Of a DNA stretch of 64,000 bases, positions 40,571 through 49,058 are shown in pieces. The DNA lies in assembly GCA_020636045.1 (NCBI GenBank), contig JACJYP010000016.1, forward strand, positions 10,049-74,048, given 5' to 3'. How positions within the stretch are numbered: the stretch's first letter is position 1; every line of letters starts with the position of its first letter. Made by a program: the position numbers and the translations under genes. Below the pieces are notes generated by a model. That model was not told where the DNA came from, did no database searches, and saw only the letters and a list, made by a program, of their open reading frames with translations. This stretch comes from Lewinellaceae bacterium. GTDB lineage: Bacteria > Bacteroidota > Bacteroidia > Chitinophagales > Saprospiraceae.

Positions 40571-42208
40571 ATGCTTTTTAATGAATTGCCACTCATCGAG
40601 CCCATCCTGAAGGCGCTCGACGCGGAGGGCTATATCAATCCCACACCGATTCAGGAACAATCCATCCCCATCATTCTCCAGCGTCGCGACCTCCTGGGCT
40701 GCGCCCAAACCGGAACCGGCAAGACCGCCGCTTTTGCCCTGCCCATCCTGCAGATCATGCAGGAAGAACGCCGGGATACCGGAAAACACGCGGCAAACCG
40801 CGACCCGCGGCAGCCGAAGCGCCCCGTTAAAGTGCTGATCCTCACCCCCACACGCGAACTCGCCATCCAGATCGGCGACAGTTTCAAGGCATACGGGCGA
40901 TTTACCGACGTGCGCAGTGTCGTTATTTTCGGCGGGGTAGGGCAGACGCCTCAAACCGACGCCCTGCGCCGCGGCCCCGAAGTGCTGGTCGCTACACCAG
41001 GAAGGCTGCTCGACCTGATGAACCAGGGCTTTATTTCCCTGAGCGACATCTCCGTTTTCGTGCTCGACGAGGCGGACCGCATGCTCGATATGGGTTTTAT
41101 CCACGATGTCAAAAAGGTGATCGCCAAATTGCCGTCAAAACGCCAGACGCTCTTTTTCTCGGCGACCATGCCGCCCGAGATCGCCAGCCTGGCCGATTCT
41201 ATCCTGACCAATCCGGCCAAGGTGGCGGTGACGCCCGTATCCACGACCGCTGAAAAGGTGGAGCAGGCGGTCTATTTTGTAGAAAAAAAGGAAAAGAAAC
41301 ACCTGCTCATCCACCTGCTGAAAGACAGCAATATCACCTCGGCGCTCATTTTTACCCGCACCAAGCACGGCGCCAATCGCGTAGCCGGCGACCTCAGCAA
41401 AGCGGGCATCCGCGCCGAAGCGATCCACGGCAACAAGTCGCAAAATGCCCGGCAAGCCGCTCTCAGCAACTTCAAAGGCGGCCGTATCCGCGCGCTGGTA
41501 GCGACCGATATCGCCGCACGCGGCATCGATATCGACGACCTCACGCACGTGATCAATTTCGACCTGCCCAATATCCCCGAGACGTATGTACACCGCATCG
41601 GCCGTACCGGCCGCGCCGGCGCCAGCGGCATCGCCTGGTCGTTTTGCGAGTCGGAGGAACTGCCTTATCTGAAAGACATTCAGAAACTGACCGGCCAACT
41701 GGTGCCGGTCGTCGAAGACCATCCCTTCGCGGCGGATTTGCAGGCCCCCGCGTTGCCTCAGGCTGCGCCTCCGCGCTCAAAAGAGAAGCAAAAAGCCAAT
41801 AACCGCCGCGACGGGCGCTCCAGACCTCCGGCCTCTCAGCGCAGCGGCGACGCCCCTCAACAGGTACGCAAGGAAAACAATCCGCAGCAAAAACAGGCGC
41901 CGCAAAAGCCGCAGCCGGAACAACGGCCTGCCGTTGCCAACGGCAAACGCGAAACGCGTGAAAAGCCCGCAGCAGGTACCGGCGGTGGCGGTAAATCGCT
42001 CATCAAGAAGCGTTTTGCCTCCATCCTGGAGGTGGCTACGATCGAAAAGCAGGCATTCAGCCGCCGCGACAGGCAGGAAGGGAAAGGGCGCGATCAAAAG
42101 CCGGAGCAAGGCAATGGCGCCCGTAACAGCGACACTCCGCCTTCCGGCGGCAATAAAAAGCGTCGCAACCGCCGTCGCAGGGAGCGGGGCGGTAAGGATC
42201 GCAGTTAA
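40571..42208 (+). CDS. DEAD-box RNA helicase, RhlE type, with long basic tail
   Basis: A 545-residue helicase. Motifs in order: Q (YINPTPIQEQSIPIILQRRD), I (CAQTGTGKTAAFALPIL), Ia (LTPTRELAIQIG), II (VLDEADRMLDMGFIHDVKKV), III (FFSATMPPEIASL), IV (SALIFTRTKHGANRVAGDL), V (LVATDIAARGIDIDDLTHVI), VI (YVHRIGRTGRAGASG). Beyond residue 375 a 170-residue Gln/Pro/Lys/Arg-rich tail (SRPPASQRSGDAPQQVRKEN; NKKRRNRRRRERGGKDRS at the end) probably binds RNA. It is a second RhlE gene beside the one at 16359. A 260-base leader and a strong terminator at 42217 enclose it. Expected role is ribosome assembly or RNA decay, perhaps induced by cold. Confidence 0.95.
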   Translation: MLFNELPLIEPILKALDAEGYINPTPIQEQSIPIILQRRDLLGCAQTGTGKTAAFALPILQIMQEERRDTGKHAANRDPRQPKRPVKVLILTPTRELAIQIGDSFKAYGRFTDVRSVVIFGGVGQTPQTDALRRGPEVLVATPGRLLDLMNQGFISLSDISVFVLDEADRMLDMGFIHDVKKVIAKLPSKRQTLFFSATMPPEIASLADSILTNPAKVAVTPVSTTAEKVEQAVYFVEKKEKKHLLIHLLKDSNITSALIFTRTKHGANRVAGDLSKAGIRAEAIHGNKSQNARQAALSNFKGGRIRALVATDIAARGIDIDDLTHVINFDLPNIPETYVHRIGRTGRAGASGIAWSFCESEELPYLKDIQKLTGQLVPVVEDHPFAADLQAPALPQAAPPRSKEKQKANNRRDGRSRPPASQRSGDAPQQVRKENNPQQKQAPQKPQPEQRPAVANGKRETREKPAAGTGGGGKSLIKKRFASILEVATIEKQAFSRRDRQEGKGRDQKPEQGNGARNSDTPPSGGNKKRRNRRRRERGGKDRS

Positions 42209-42216
42209 AATTCACA

Positions 42217-42260
42217 GACAGGGGCCGTCGGATACTTCCGCAACGGCCCCTGTCTCGTTT
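42217..42260. terminator. Intrinsic terminator after the helicase gene
   Basis: GACAGGGGCCGT (42217-42228) pairs with ACGGCCCCTGTC (42243-42254), then TCGTTTT. It lies between convergent genes and can serve both. Confidence 0.85.
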
Positions 42261-44272
42261 TACCTGCCCTGACCCATTTCTTTGAGAATATTCGGATTGA
42301 TCTTCAGCGCTTTAAGCCTGTATTCCTCGCCCCTTGCCTGGTCGCCGGAAGCGTAGTACGCCGTGCTCAGGTCGAGCACAAAGCGCGCATTGTCAGGTGC
42401 GAGTTCCACGGCTTTGGAGAACCACCCGATGGCATCGGCGTGTTTGCCCTGCACTCCGTACAGCACTCCCAGCAGGCGTGCCGTTTCGGGGTCTTTCGGG
42501 TTGACCTTCCACGATTCGCTCAGCATTTGATAGGCGGTAACAAGATCGCCTCTCTTTTCCCCGTAAAATTTTCCGCCGTCGCGCAGTGCAATAGCCAGAC
42601 CGGTACGGGGTTTCGGGTCGTTTTCAGCGATCCGCATGGCTTGCCGGTAGTCGCTGACGGCTGCATCGAATTCACCCAGCAGGTAGTGGCAGCCGCCACG
42701 GGCGATATAGGCATCTTTATAGTTCGGGTGGATGGCTATGGCCTTGTTCAGGTATCCTGTTGCGCGCCGGCAATAGGCCTTCTGGGCACTAGTATCGGTC
42801 GTGGCGATGGCTTTTTCAAACAGCACACCGCCGCAGGCATTCTGGATCTTGGCGCTGTTTGTTGACGTTTCCACATCCGTGAAAAACAGTTTCTCATTGC
42901 TTTCCCAGGCGCTGTTGCGCGAGATCGTTTTGAACGAAAAGAACAACAGGATCGCCCCGAGCAACCCCAGTGTCGGCATCAGTTTCGGGCCTTTCGAAAG
43001 CCGTAGCAGCCAACTCGCGATCACCACGCAAAAACCGACGGAAGGCATAAACAAAAAGCGGTCACCCATTGCGGTGCCGACGGGAAATACGAGGTTGGAA
43101 ACAATGCTCAGCGTGATCAGGTAGTATAAAATGCCGAAGCGCACCGGGTCACGGCGGTGTAGGCCGTTCAGCGCATACCAGGCCATACCGACATACAGCA
43201 CGATACTGACGAGCACCACCGGGTCGCCAAAGGTTTTCAGGCCGATCTGGTTGGGATAGTAATCGTGTGTCAGCGTAAGCGGCACGAACAGCAGCCAGAT
43301 ATATTTTCCGAGGGTATAAAATACCGTCGCCAGTTTCTCCGCAGGAGCAAATTTTACCCATTGATTGCCCTCGATCTTCAGGAAAGGATTGTTCATCAGT
43401 TCCATGGGTTCACCGCCGAAACGCCAGTGGAGGATGGAACCGCGCAACACAAAAAAGACCAGAAAAGCGACCAAAACCGGCAGAACGACGCGGAAAATGC
43501 TGCTTTTCGTTTCAGTTCCTGCATTTTCCCTGAAAAACCACAAGGCGAGCGGAATGATCAGCAGGAAGGTCGCGGCATTCTCTTTGGACAGGCAGGCGAG
43601 GAAAAATGAAACACCCGCTGCTATATACCACTTGCTGTGTTGCGTATCGTAGGCTTTCAGCGTGAAAAACAGGGCGCCCAGGCTGCCGAGCAGGGTGGCG
43701 ATCTCGTCGCAGCCCTTGATATTGGCCACCACTTCCGTGTGGATGGGATGCGCGGCAAACAGCACGGCCGCGAGCCATGCAAGCAGGTGGCTGCGGTCGA
43801 CGCCCATGCGCGGTTCGAACAACAGGATCAGGCTGCGATACAACACCACACAGGTAAATGCGAAGAGCAGCACCGTGAAGAGGTGGAACACGAAATTATT
43901 GTTGCCGAACACCTCGTAGATCAGCGCGAAAAACACCAGCGTCAGCGGGCGGTAGCGGCCGCCCGATACCAGCGTTTCTTTGCCTTCTACCTTGAAAAAG
44001 CCGAAAAAAGTGTCTTTGCTGAGGATGCCGGGGATGCCTTCCACGCCCTTCTCCGTGAACATGTTGGAACTGATCACGATGCTGTCGTCCAGCACAAAAC
44101 CGTGGTTCAGCGTATTGGCGTACAGCAGAAAAGCAAAGGCGAAGATCAGGCCGCTTTGCAACAGCACATTATGGAAGAATGGGGGCGCCTTGATGCCGGT
44201 ATCGGCGGACGCCTTTTCTGCCCGTTTTGGCGGGGCGGAGGGCCTGGGTGCGGGTTTGCGCTGTTTTGCCAT
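42260..44272 (-). CDS. GT-C-type membrane glycosyltransferase-like protein with TPR repeats
   Basis: A 670-residue protein. A charged cytosolic N-terminus (MAKQRKPAPRPSAPPKRAEK) is followed by about 10-12 membrane helices to residue 465. The first loop has LNHGFVLDDSIVISSN, the acidic pair expected in GT-C transferases such as TMTC-type O-mannosyltransferases, and YRPLTLVFFALIYEVFG. After about residue 480 there are at least four tetratricopeptide repeats (GYLNKAIAIHPNYKDAYIAR, GEFDAAVSDYRQAMRIAE, SWKVNPKDPETARLLGVLYG, AIGWFSKAVELAPDNARFVL). It may glycosylate exported proteins or lipids, with TPRs binding a partner. A TAATTTTG box sits 4 bp before the ATG at 44272. Confidence 0.88.
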   Translation of the reverse strand: MAKQRKPAPRPSAPPKRAEKASADTGIKAPPFFHNVLLQSGLIFAFAFLLYANTLNHGFVLDDSIVISSNMFTEKGVEGIPGILSKDTFFGFFKVEGKETLVSGGRYRPLTLVFFALIYEVFGNNNFVFHLFTVLLFAFTCVVLYRSLILLFEPRMGVDRSHLLAWLAAVLFAAHPIHTEVVANIKGCDEIATLLGSLGALFFTLKAYDTQHSKWYIAAGVSFFLACLSKENAATFLLIIPLALWFFRENAGTETKSSIFRVVLPVLVAFLVFFVLRGSILHWRFGGEPMELMNNPFLKIEGNQWVKFAPAEKLATVFYTLGKYIWLLFVPLTLTHDYYPNQIGLKTFGDPVVLVSIVLYVGMAWYALNGLHRRDPVRFGILYYLITLSIVSNLVFPVGTAMGDRFLFMPSVGFCVVIASWLLRLSKGPKLMPTLGLLGAILLFFSFKTISRNSAWESNEKLFFTDVETSTNSAKIQNACGGVLFEKAIATTDTSAQKAYCRRATGYLNKAIAIHPNYKDAYIARGGCHYLLGEFDAAVSDYRQAMRIAENDPKPRTGLAIALRDGGKFYGEKRGDLVTAYQMLSESWKVNPKDPETARLLGVLYGVQGKHADAIGWFSKAVELAPDNARFVLDLSTAYYASGDQARGEEYRLKALKINPNILKEMGQGR

Positions 44273-44276
44273 TGCG

Positions 44277-44284
44277 CAAAATTA
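44277..44284 (-). promoter_or_regulatory. -7 box TAATTTTG abutting the GT-C/TPR start
   Basis: Perfect TAnnTTTG on the minus strand ending 4 nt before the ATG at 44272, implying a leaderless transcript, as for dnaX. Confidence 0.45.
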
Positions 44285-44339
44285 TCCGGCTTCGGTAAAT
44301 TACGAAATACGCAGGGGGCTTTCTTGCCGGTACTGTCGC

Positions 44340-45407
44340 TTATTTCTGCGCCTCTCCGGGAGATTTGAGCGACTGTGCAGATTTGCGGAAGGCCTTGTAG
44401 ACGCCTTTCCCAAACCGTGAACCGCTGAATGTTTCGGTCTTTGCCCTTTCCTTTTGTTCATCGGCAGAAAGCATGCTGAAATCGCGGCATTTGTCGGAAC
44501 AGCAACCGGCGTAGCGCTCCCGGCACTCGTCGCATTGGATGAACAGGATATGGCAGTAGTTGTTGGCGCAGTTGGTGTGCGTATCGGCGGGTTTTCCGCA
44601 CTGGTGGCATTGTGCGATCACATCTCCGCTGATGCGCTCGCCGAGGCGTTCGTCGAAGACGAAGTTTTTTCCTAAAAACCTGTTCTTCAATCCTTTATCC
44701 TGCACTTGCCGGGTGTATTCGATGATGCCGCCTTCCAGTTGGAACACGTTTTTGAAACCGCGGTATTTAAGATACGCGCTCGCCTTTTCGCAGCGGATGC
44801 CGCCGGTGCAGTACATCAATATTTTCCGGTCTTTCCGGTCGCCCAGCATATCGGCTACCAGGGGCAGTTCTTCGCGAAAAGTAGCCACGTCGGGTGTGAT
44901 GGCATTTTCAAAATGACCGACCTCGCTTTCGTAGTGGTTGCGCATATCGACCACAACAGTATCGGGCTCTTCCGACAGGCGATTCCAGTTTTCCGCGTCG
45001 AGGTGGGTGCCGGTTTGTGAAGGGTCGAATGCCGGATCGTCGATACCGTCGGCCACGATCTTGTCGCGCACCTTGATGGCAAGGGTGAAAAACGATTTGC
45101 CGTCGTCGTCCACAGCGATGTTGAGGCGCATTTGCCGGAAAAAAGGAAAGGCATCCATGGCGGTTTTGAAGTCGCCGAAACGCGACTCCGGCACGGATAT
45201 TTGCGCATTGACGCCTTCCGAAGCGACATAAATGCGCCCAAGTACGCCCAACTCCGCGTATATCCGGTACAATTCGTCGCGAAATTGCTGCGGATCGGGT
45301 AGCTGGACGTATTTGTAGTATGACAGGGTCACCCGCGGCTCGCCGCTGTGCCGCATACGTTCTTTCAGTTCGCGCCGGTTGACCCTGTTGTGCAAATGCT
45401 GGCCCAT
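44340..45407 (-). CDS. trhO: tRNA uridine(34) hydroxylase, rhodanese family
   Basis: A 355-residue cytosolic enzyme that, in other bacteria, uses oxygen to hydroxylate wobble uridine to ho5U in tRNA. ATG at 45407 (MGQHLHNRVNRREL); upstream extension of 57 codons overlaps the TlpA gene and is not family-like. N-terminal UPF0176 domain: VTLSYYKYVQLPDPQQFRDE, VASEGVNAQISVPESRFGDF. Rhodanese domain: VVVDMRNHYESEVGHFENAI, ILMYCTGGIRCEKASAYLKY with the catalytic Cys in YCTGGIRC, and FQLEGGIIEYTRQV. The C-terminal part has a Cys-rich cluster (AQCHQCGKPADTHTNCANNY and QCDECRERYAGCCSDKCRDF) that may bind zinc. It starts 2 bp after the stop of the TlpA gene, so the two are cotranscribed. Confidence 0.93.
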   Translation of the reverse strand: MGQHLHNRVNRRELKERMRHSGEPRVTLSYYKYVQLPDPQQFRDELYRIYAELGVLGRIYVASEGVNAQISVPESRFGDFKTAMDAFPFFRQMRLNIAVDDDGKSFFTLAIKVRDKIVADGIDDPAFDPSQTGTHLDAENWNRLSEEPDTVVVDMRNHYESEVGHFENAITPDVATFREELPLVADMLGDRKDRKILMYCTGGIRCEKASAYLKYRGFKNVFQLEGGIIEYTRQVQDKGLKNRFLGKNFVFDERLGERISGDVIAQCHQCGKPADTHTNCANNYCHILFIQCDECRERYAGCCSDKCRDFSMLSADEQKERAKTETFSGSRFGKGVYKAFRKSAQSLKSPGEAQK

Positions 45408-45409
45408 GG

Positions 45410-46879
45410 TTATTCTCCGAACAGTTCCTTGAGTTTTTCGCCGAGTTGTTCGCCACGCAGGTTGCGCACGATGATCTTGCCGTCGCGGTCGAGTAACAGG
45501 GTCTGCGGAATGGAAGTGACGGAATACAAGGCTGCATGCTGGCTCTGCCAGCCCTTCAGATCGCTGATATGATGCCATTCAAGGCCGTCCTGCTCGATCG
45601 CTTTCACCCATGCCTTGGCGTCGCGGTCGAGGCTGACGCCGAGCACATCGAAGCCCTTGTCCTTGTATTTTTTGTAGTTGGCCACGAGGTTGGGGTTTTC
45701 GCGGCGGCAGGGACCGCACCAGCTTGCCCAGAAGTCGACCATCACTACCTTGCCGCGAAGTTGTTTGAGCGAATAAGTATTGCTGTCGGGCGTCATGCCT
45801 GTCAGGTCGGGCGCCTCGAAGCCGGGCATGAATGTGCTGGCTTTCTTCATCTCGAATTGCAGGCGCGGGATTTCTCCGTAGCTGTTGTTGCTGTACAGTT
45901 CGATGTATTTCAGGGCATATTTTGTGTACAACTGACCGTAGGTGGTTTTGGCGCCGGAAATGACGCCGCCGAATGCCATGCGATAGGTGCGCGAATCCTT
46001 CGGAATTTTTGAAAGATGCTGGTCGATGTATTCTTCCACTTTTTCCTGCGGAGTGGCGATGCGGGCCAGATAGGAGAGGAAAGACTCAAATCCGTTGAAC
46101 ACGTCGGGGATATCGTTGTATCCGGGATCTGAAAAATTGGCATTGTCGAAATAGTGCTTGCCGTAAAAATCGGTCTCCAGTTGCCCGGATGATTTGTGTG
46201 CCAAATGCTCCGGCGTGATGTACACCGAAGCCATGCGCCAGAGCATGGTGTTGGCCGCTTTCAGCGAATCGAGGAACCGGCTTTTAGCCTTGTCGAGCGC
46301 TTTGATCTCTTCTTCTACCGGTTTGCGGGCGGCAGCGCCTGCATTGCCGTCCACATTGTAGTATTTGGTGCGCAGCACCTCGCTTTCCTGGGAAAACAGG
46401 GCAATCTGCTGCATTACGCCTTCGAGCGCCTTGTTGGCCGGCGAATTAGTCGTACGGGCCTTTTCCATAAAGTTAACATTGGCCCACAACGTCAGTTCCG
46501 GTTCCTGCCCGAGGATCACTTTAGCCAGGGCATTGTCTCCCAGTCCGATACCGTAAAAACGCGGGCTGGATTTGGGTACTGCGAATACGAATGCGCTATC
46601 GGAAGCGCGGCGGCCTGCGCGGGCGATGATGCGGCTGGCCAATCCCGAATATTCGTACAGATTGACGCTGTCCGTATTGGAAGGAACGCTCCAGAGTTTG
46701 CACACAAGCAGCACTTTTTCTGCTGCGCCGGGCGTTCGATTGGTCGTTCTGGCCGGGGGGGCTGAGGTTTGGGTTCTGGCAGGAGTGCTCGCCCGGGTCG
46801 GGCGGTTGGGGGTGTTGCCGTGTTGGGCTTCAAGAGCGGAAAAAGACAGCAGGAAGAGTAAAAAAAGCAGTTTTTTCAT
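45410..46879 (-). CDS. TlpA-like thioredoxin-domain protein (envelope)
   Basis: A 489-residue exported protein. ATG at 46879 gives a signal peptide (MKKLLFLLFLLSFSALEA). A Pro/Thr/Arg-rich linker (NTPNRPTRASTPARTQTSAP) is followed by a beta-rich N-terminal region and a helical middle domain (about residues 125-345) without a recognised name. The C-terminal TlpA/ResA thioredoxin domain has FEAPDLTGMTPDSN, LRGKVVMVDFWASWCGPCRR with the CGPC active site, FDVLGVSLDRDAKAWVKAI, and SIPQTLLLDRDGKIIVRNLR (cis-Pro). It probably keeps thiols reduced in the periplasm. A TAATTTTG box lies 55 bp upstream, and trhO follows after 2 bp. Confidence 0.9.
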   Translation of the reverse strand: MKKLLFLLFLLSFSALEAQHGNTPNRPTRASTPARTQTSAPPARTTNRTPGAAEKVLLVCKLWSVPSNTDSVNLYEYSGLASRIIARAGRRASDSAFVFAVPKSSPRFYGIGLGDNALAKVILGQEPELTLWANVNFMEKARTTNSPANKALEGVMQQIALFSQESEVLRTKYYNVDGNAGAAARKPVEEEIKALDKAKSRFLDSLKAANTMLWRMASVYITPEHLAHKSSGQLETDFYGKHYFDNANFSDPGYNDIPDVFNGFESFLSYLARIATPQEKVEEYIDQHLSKIPKDSRTYRMAFGGVISGAKTTYGQLYTKYALKYIELYSNNSYGEIPRLQFEMKKASTFMPGFEAPDLTGMTPDSNTYSLKQLRGKVVMVDFWASWCGPCRRENPNLVANYKKYKDKGFDVLGVSLDRDAKAWVKAIEQDGLEWHHISDLKGWQSQHAALYSVTSIPQTLLLDRDGKIIVRNLRGEQLGEKLKELFGE

Positions 46880-46933
46880 GTCAAAAAGAGGGTGGGGTCT
46901 CTTAAAAGAGTACGAAATATTCGGAAAACGCCG

Positions 46934-46941
46934 CAAAATTA
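46934..46941 (-). promoter_or_regulatory. -7 box TAATTTTG for the TlpA-like/trhO pair
   Basis: Perfect TAnnTTTG on the minus strand, 54 bp upstream of the TlpA-like ATG. Confidence 0.4.
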
Positions 46942-47052
46942 AGCATTTCGGCTGCGCCGGCGCAGCTGAGAAAAGTTAACGAGGGCTAAAAGACAAGGCC
47001 TCTTGTAAAAGCTTGGCCGAAAGTGCGGCAGTTAATTGCCCGGGAACCGGCT

Positions 47053-47715
47053 TTATTTCACCTCGATCGTATCGGTGGCCGAATAGTATTCGACGATCCC
47101 CGATGCACTCACCCCGTTAAATTCGGCTTTGGCAAGTTTTTTCCGCACAAGGTAAAGTGTCCAGGTCCCGGGTTCCAGTTTGGCCAGTTGCGCGGCCGGG
47201 AATTCGATGAGGGACTTGCCGCTTGTGTTGTATATTTCCATCGGTACCGTTTTTCTGAGTGCAGTATTCTCCCAGATAAATACCAGCACCTCTCCTTTTT
47301 CGAGTCCCGGGCCCTCCCAGCGGAATGTAGCCGGCCGGGTGATGGAAATGTCGCCGCCGTCAAATCCGAACGACCCGACTTTATGCATCTTTATGTTGAA
47401 CCGGGTCGTTTCCCCTTTTTCATCGGTCCATGAAAACTCCTGGTCTTCCCTGTAGGCGCCCGGTTTTTCGAACTTGTAAGCGGTGGAAGGCAATTGCTTC
47501 AGGTCCATGTTTGCGCCCTGATACATCAACGGCCAGGGTGCTTCGACGGCCTGCGGATTGGGCCCGGTGTTGCGCACAGTGGCTTCCGCTTTGTAGCGCA
47601 TGTCGGTCGCCAGGTAGCGCACGTAACAGTCGAGTGTGTATTTTTTGTCGGAACCGGTGTGCTGGCAGTTGTAAAATGCCAGCGCGGTCAGAAATAAAAA
47701 AAAGATGCGTTTCAT
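47053..47715 (-). CDS. Hypothetical lipoprotein
   Basis: A 220-residue protein with a lipoprotein signal (MKRIFFLFLTALAFYNC). ATG at 47715 is chosen; 52 codons of upstream open frame lack signal features. The mature part is beta-rich: YTLDCYVRYLATDMRYKAEA, FSWTDEKGETTRFNIKMHKV, PATFRWEGPGLEKGEVLVFI, MEIYNTSGKSLIEFPAAQLA, LEPGTWTLYLVRKKLAKAEF. The alternating strands with a YxATDMRYKAEA block suggest a sandwich fold, maybe lipocalin- or immunoglobulin-like; no family recognised. Likely on the periplasmic or surface side of the outer membrane. It is divergent from the dehydrogenase at 47921. Confidence 0.75.
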   Translation of the reverse strand: MKRIFFLFLTALAFYNCQHTGSDKKYTLDCYVRYLATDMRYKAEATVRNTGPNPQAVEAPWPLMYQGANMDLKQLPSTAYKFEKPGAYREDQEFSWTDEKGETTRFNIKMHKVGSFGFDGGDISITRPATFRWEGPGLEKGEVLVFIWENTALRKTVPMEIYNTSGKSLIEFPAAQLAKLEPGTWTLYLVRKKLAKAEFNGVSASGIVEYYSATDTIEVK

Positions 47716-47920
47716 GTGTTGGTCTAAAATATCTTTGCCACTGGTCGATGAAAATAATCCGTTGGCCGGTGCCGCAAATTTCCGCCATGCCGTCCGAACC
47801 GCCAACTTTCGGGCAATTCTTTCACGAACCCATCCGGCGTATTCACCATCCGTCGGTAAGCATTCACACATTTAGCAAACGCCATATCGTTTAAGGCGCT
47901 TATTTTCGATAACTGTTAGC

Positions 47921-48865
47921 ATGAAAAGAGTGCTAATCACGGATGATTGCCATCCGGTTTTGACAGAAGGATTGACAGGACTGGGCTTTGCCTGCGACTT
48001 CCAGCCGGATATCACGCTGGCGGAAACGCGGCGCATTATTCCGGATTATGCCGGGCTGATCATCAACAGCAAGATCATCGTCGACCGCGCCTTTCTGGAT
48101 GCTGCCCTGCGACTTCGTTTTGTGGGGCGACTCGGTTCGGGGATGGAGATCGTCGACCGTGCATACGCAGCCTCGCGCGGCGTAGCAGTGTTGAGCAGCC
48201 CGGAAGGCAATCGCAATGCCGTTGCCGAACAGGCGCTCGGAATGCTGCTTGCGCTAAGCAATAATCTGCTGCGCGCCGACCGCGAAGTACGCCGCAACGA
48301 GTGGCACCGCGAAGCCAACCGTGGCTGGGAGTTGCAGGGGAAAACGGTCGGGATCGTCGGCTTCGGCCACACCGGAAGCCAGTTTGCCCGGAAACTGTCG
48401 GGCATGGAGGTGCAGGTGCTGGCTTTTGACAAGTACAAACCAGCAGGCTACGCCGCGCAAATGCCCTGGGTGCAGGAAACGGATTTGGAAGAGATTTGCC
48501 GGCAATGCGATGTGATCAGCCTGCACCTGCCGCTCACCGATGAAACCCGCCACCTGGTGGATGAGGCTTTCATCGGGCGTTGCAAGCCGGGTTTTGTGCT
48601 GATCAATACGGCGCGCGGCGCCTGCATCCGTACCGAAGACGTGGCAGATGCGCTGGAAGACGGCCGCATCGGCGGCGCCTGCCTGGATGTGTTTGAAAAT
48701 GAAAAACCGCCGACGTATTCAGAAGCCGAGCGAGATTTGTACGGCCGCCTGCATCGCCTGGAAAATACGGTTCTGAGCCCGCATATCGCCGGCTGGACGC
48801 ATGAATCGAAGCGAAAACTGGCAGAAGTACTGTTAAAAAAAATTGCGGAAGCGCTTTCGCAGTGA
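47921..48865 (+). CDS. D-2-hydroxyacid dehydrogenase (phosphoglycerate dehydrogenase-like)
   Basis: A 314-residue NAD-dependent cytosolic enzyme. NAD-binding Rossmann motif GKTVGIVGFGHTGSQFARKL with the acidic end LAFDKYKP. Catalytic residues as in the family: Arg in FVLINTARGACI, Glu in ACLDVFENEKPP, and His in VLSPHIAGWTHESKR. N-terminal substrate-binding lobe FAGLIINSKIIVDRAFLDAA-like (GLIINSKIIVDRAFLD) and GNRNAVAEQALGMLLALSNN follow. Without the C-terminal ACT domain it is a short SerA-type enzyme, perhaps phosphoglycerate dehydrogenase in serine synthesis, but other 2-hydroxyacids are possible. No serB or serC is nearby. Confidence 0.93.
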   Translation: MKRVLITDDCHPVLTEGLTGLGFACDFQPDITLAETRRIIPDYAGLIINSKIIVDRAFLDAALRLRFVGRLGSGMEIVDRAYAASRGVAVLSSPEGNRNAVAEQALGMLLALSNNLLRADREVRRNEWHREANRGWELQGKTVGIVGFGHTGSQFARKLSGMEVQVLAFDKYKPAGYAAQMPWVQETDLEEICRQCDVISLHLPLTDETRHLVDEAFIGRCKPGFVLINTARGACIRTEDVADALEDGRIGGACLDVFENEKPPTYSEAERDLYGRLHRLENTVLSPHIAGWTHESKRKLAEVLLKKIAEALSQ

Positions 48866-49058
48866 TTTGTCAAAATAAGAACATTCTTTTGCAATAATTG
48901 CCGGGCTGCTTGCCGGTTTTACTATCATTGCAGCCATTTTTTGAATATCCTTAACCATTGATCAATCAAAAATCTGGAGAATTCGGACGGGAAAAGTGGT
49001 TCACAAAAATCCACTGCTTTGCGCCCGTCCAAATGCACACTTTCTTAACTACTGTTCT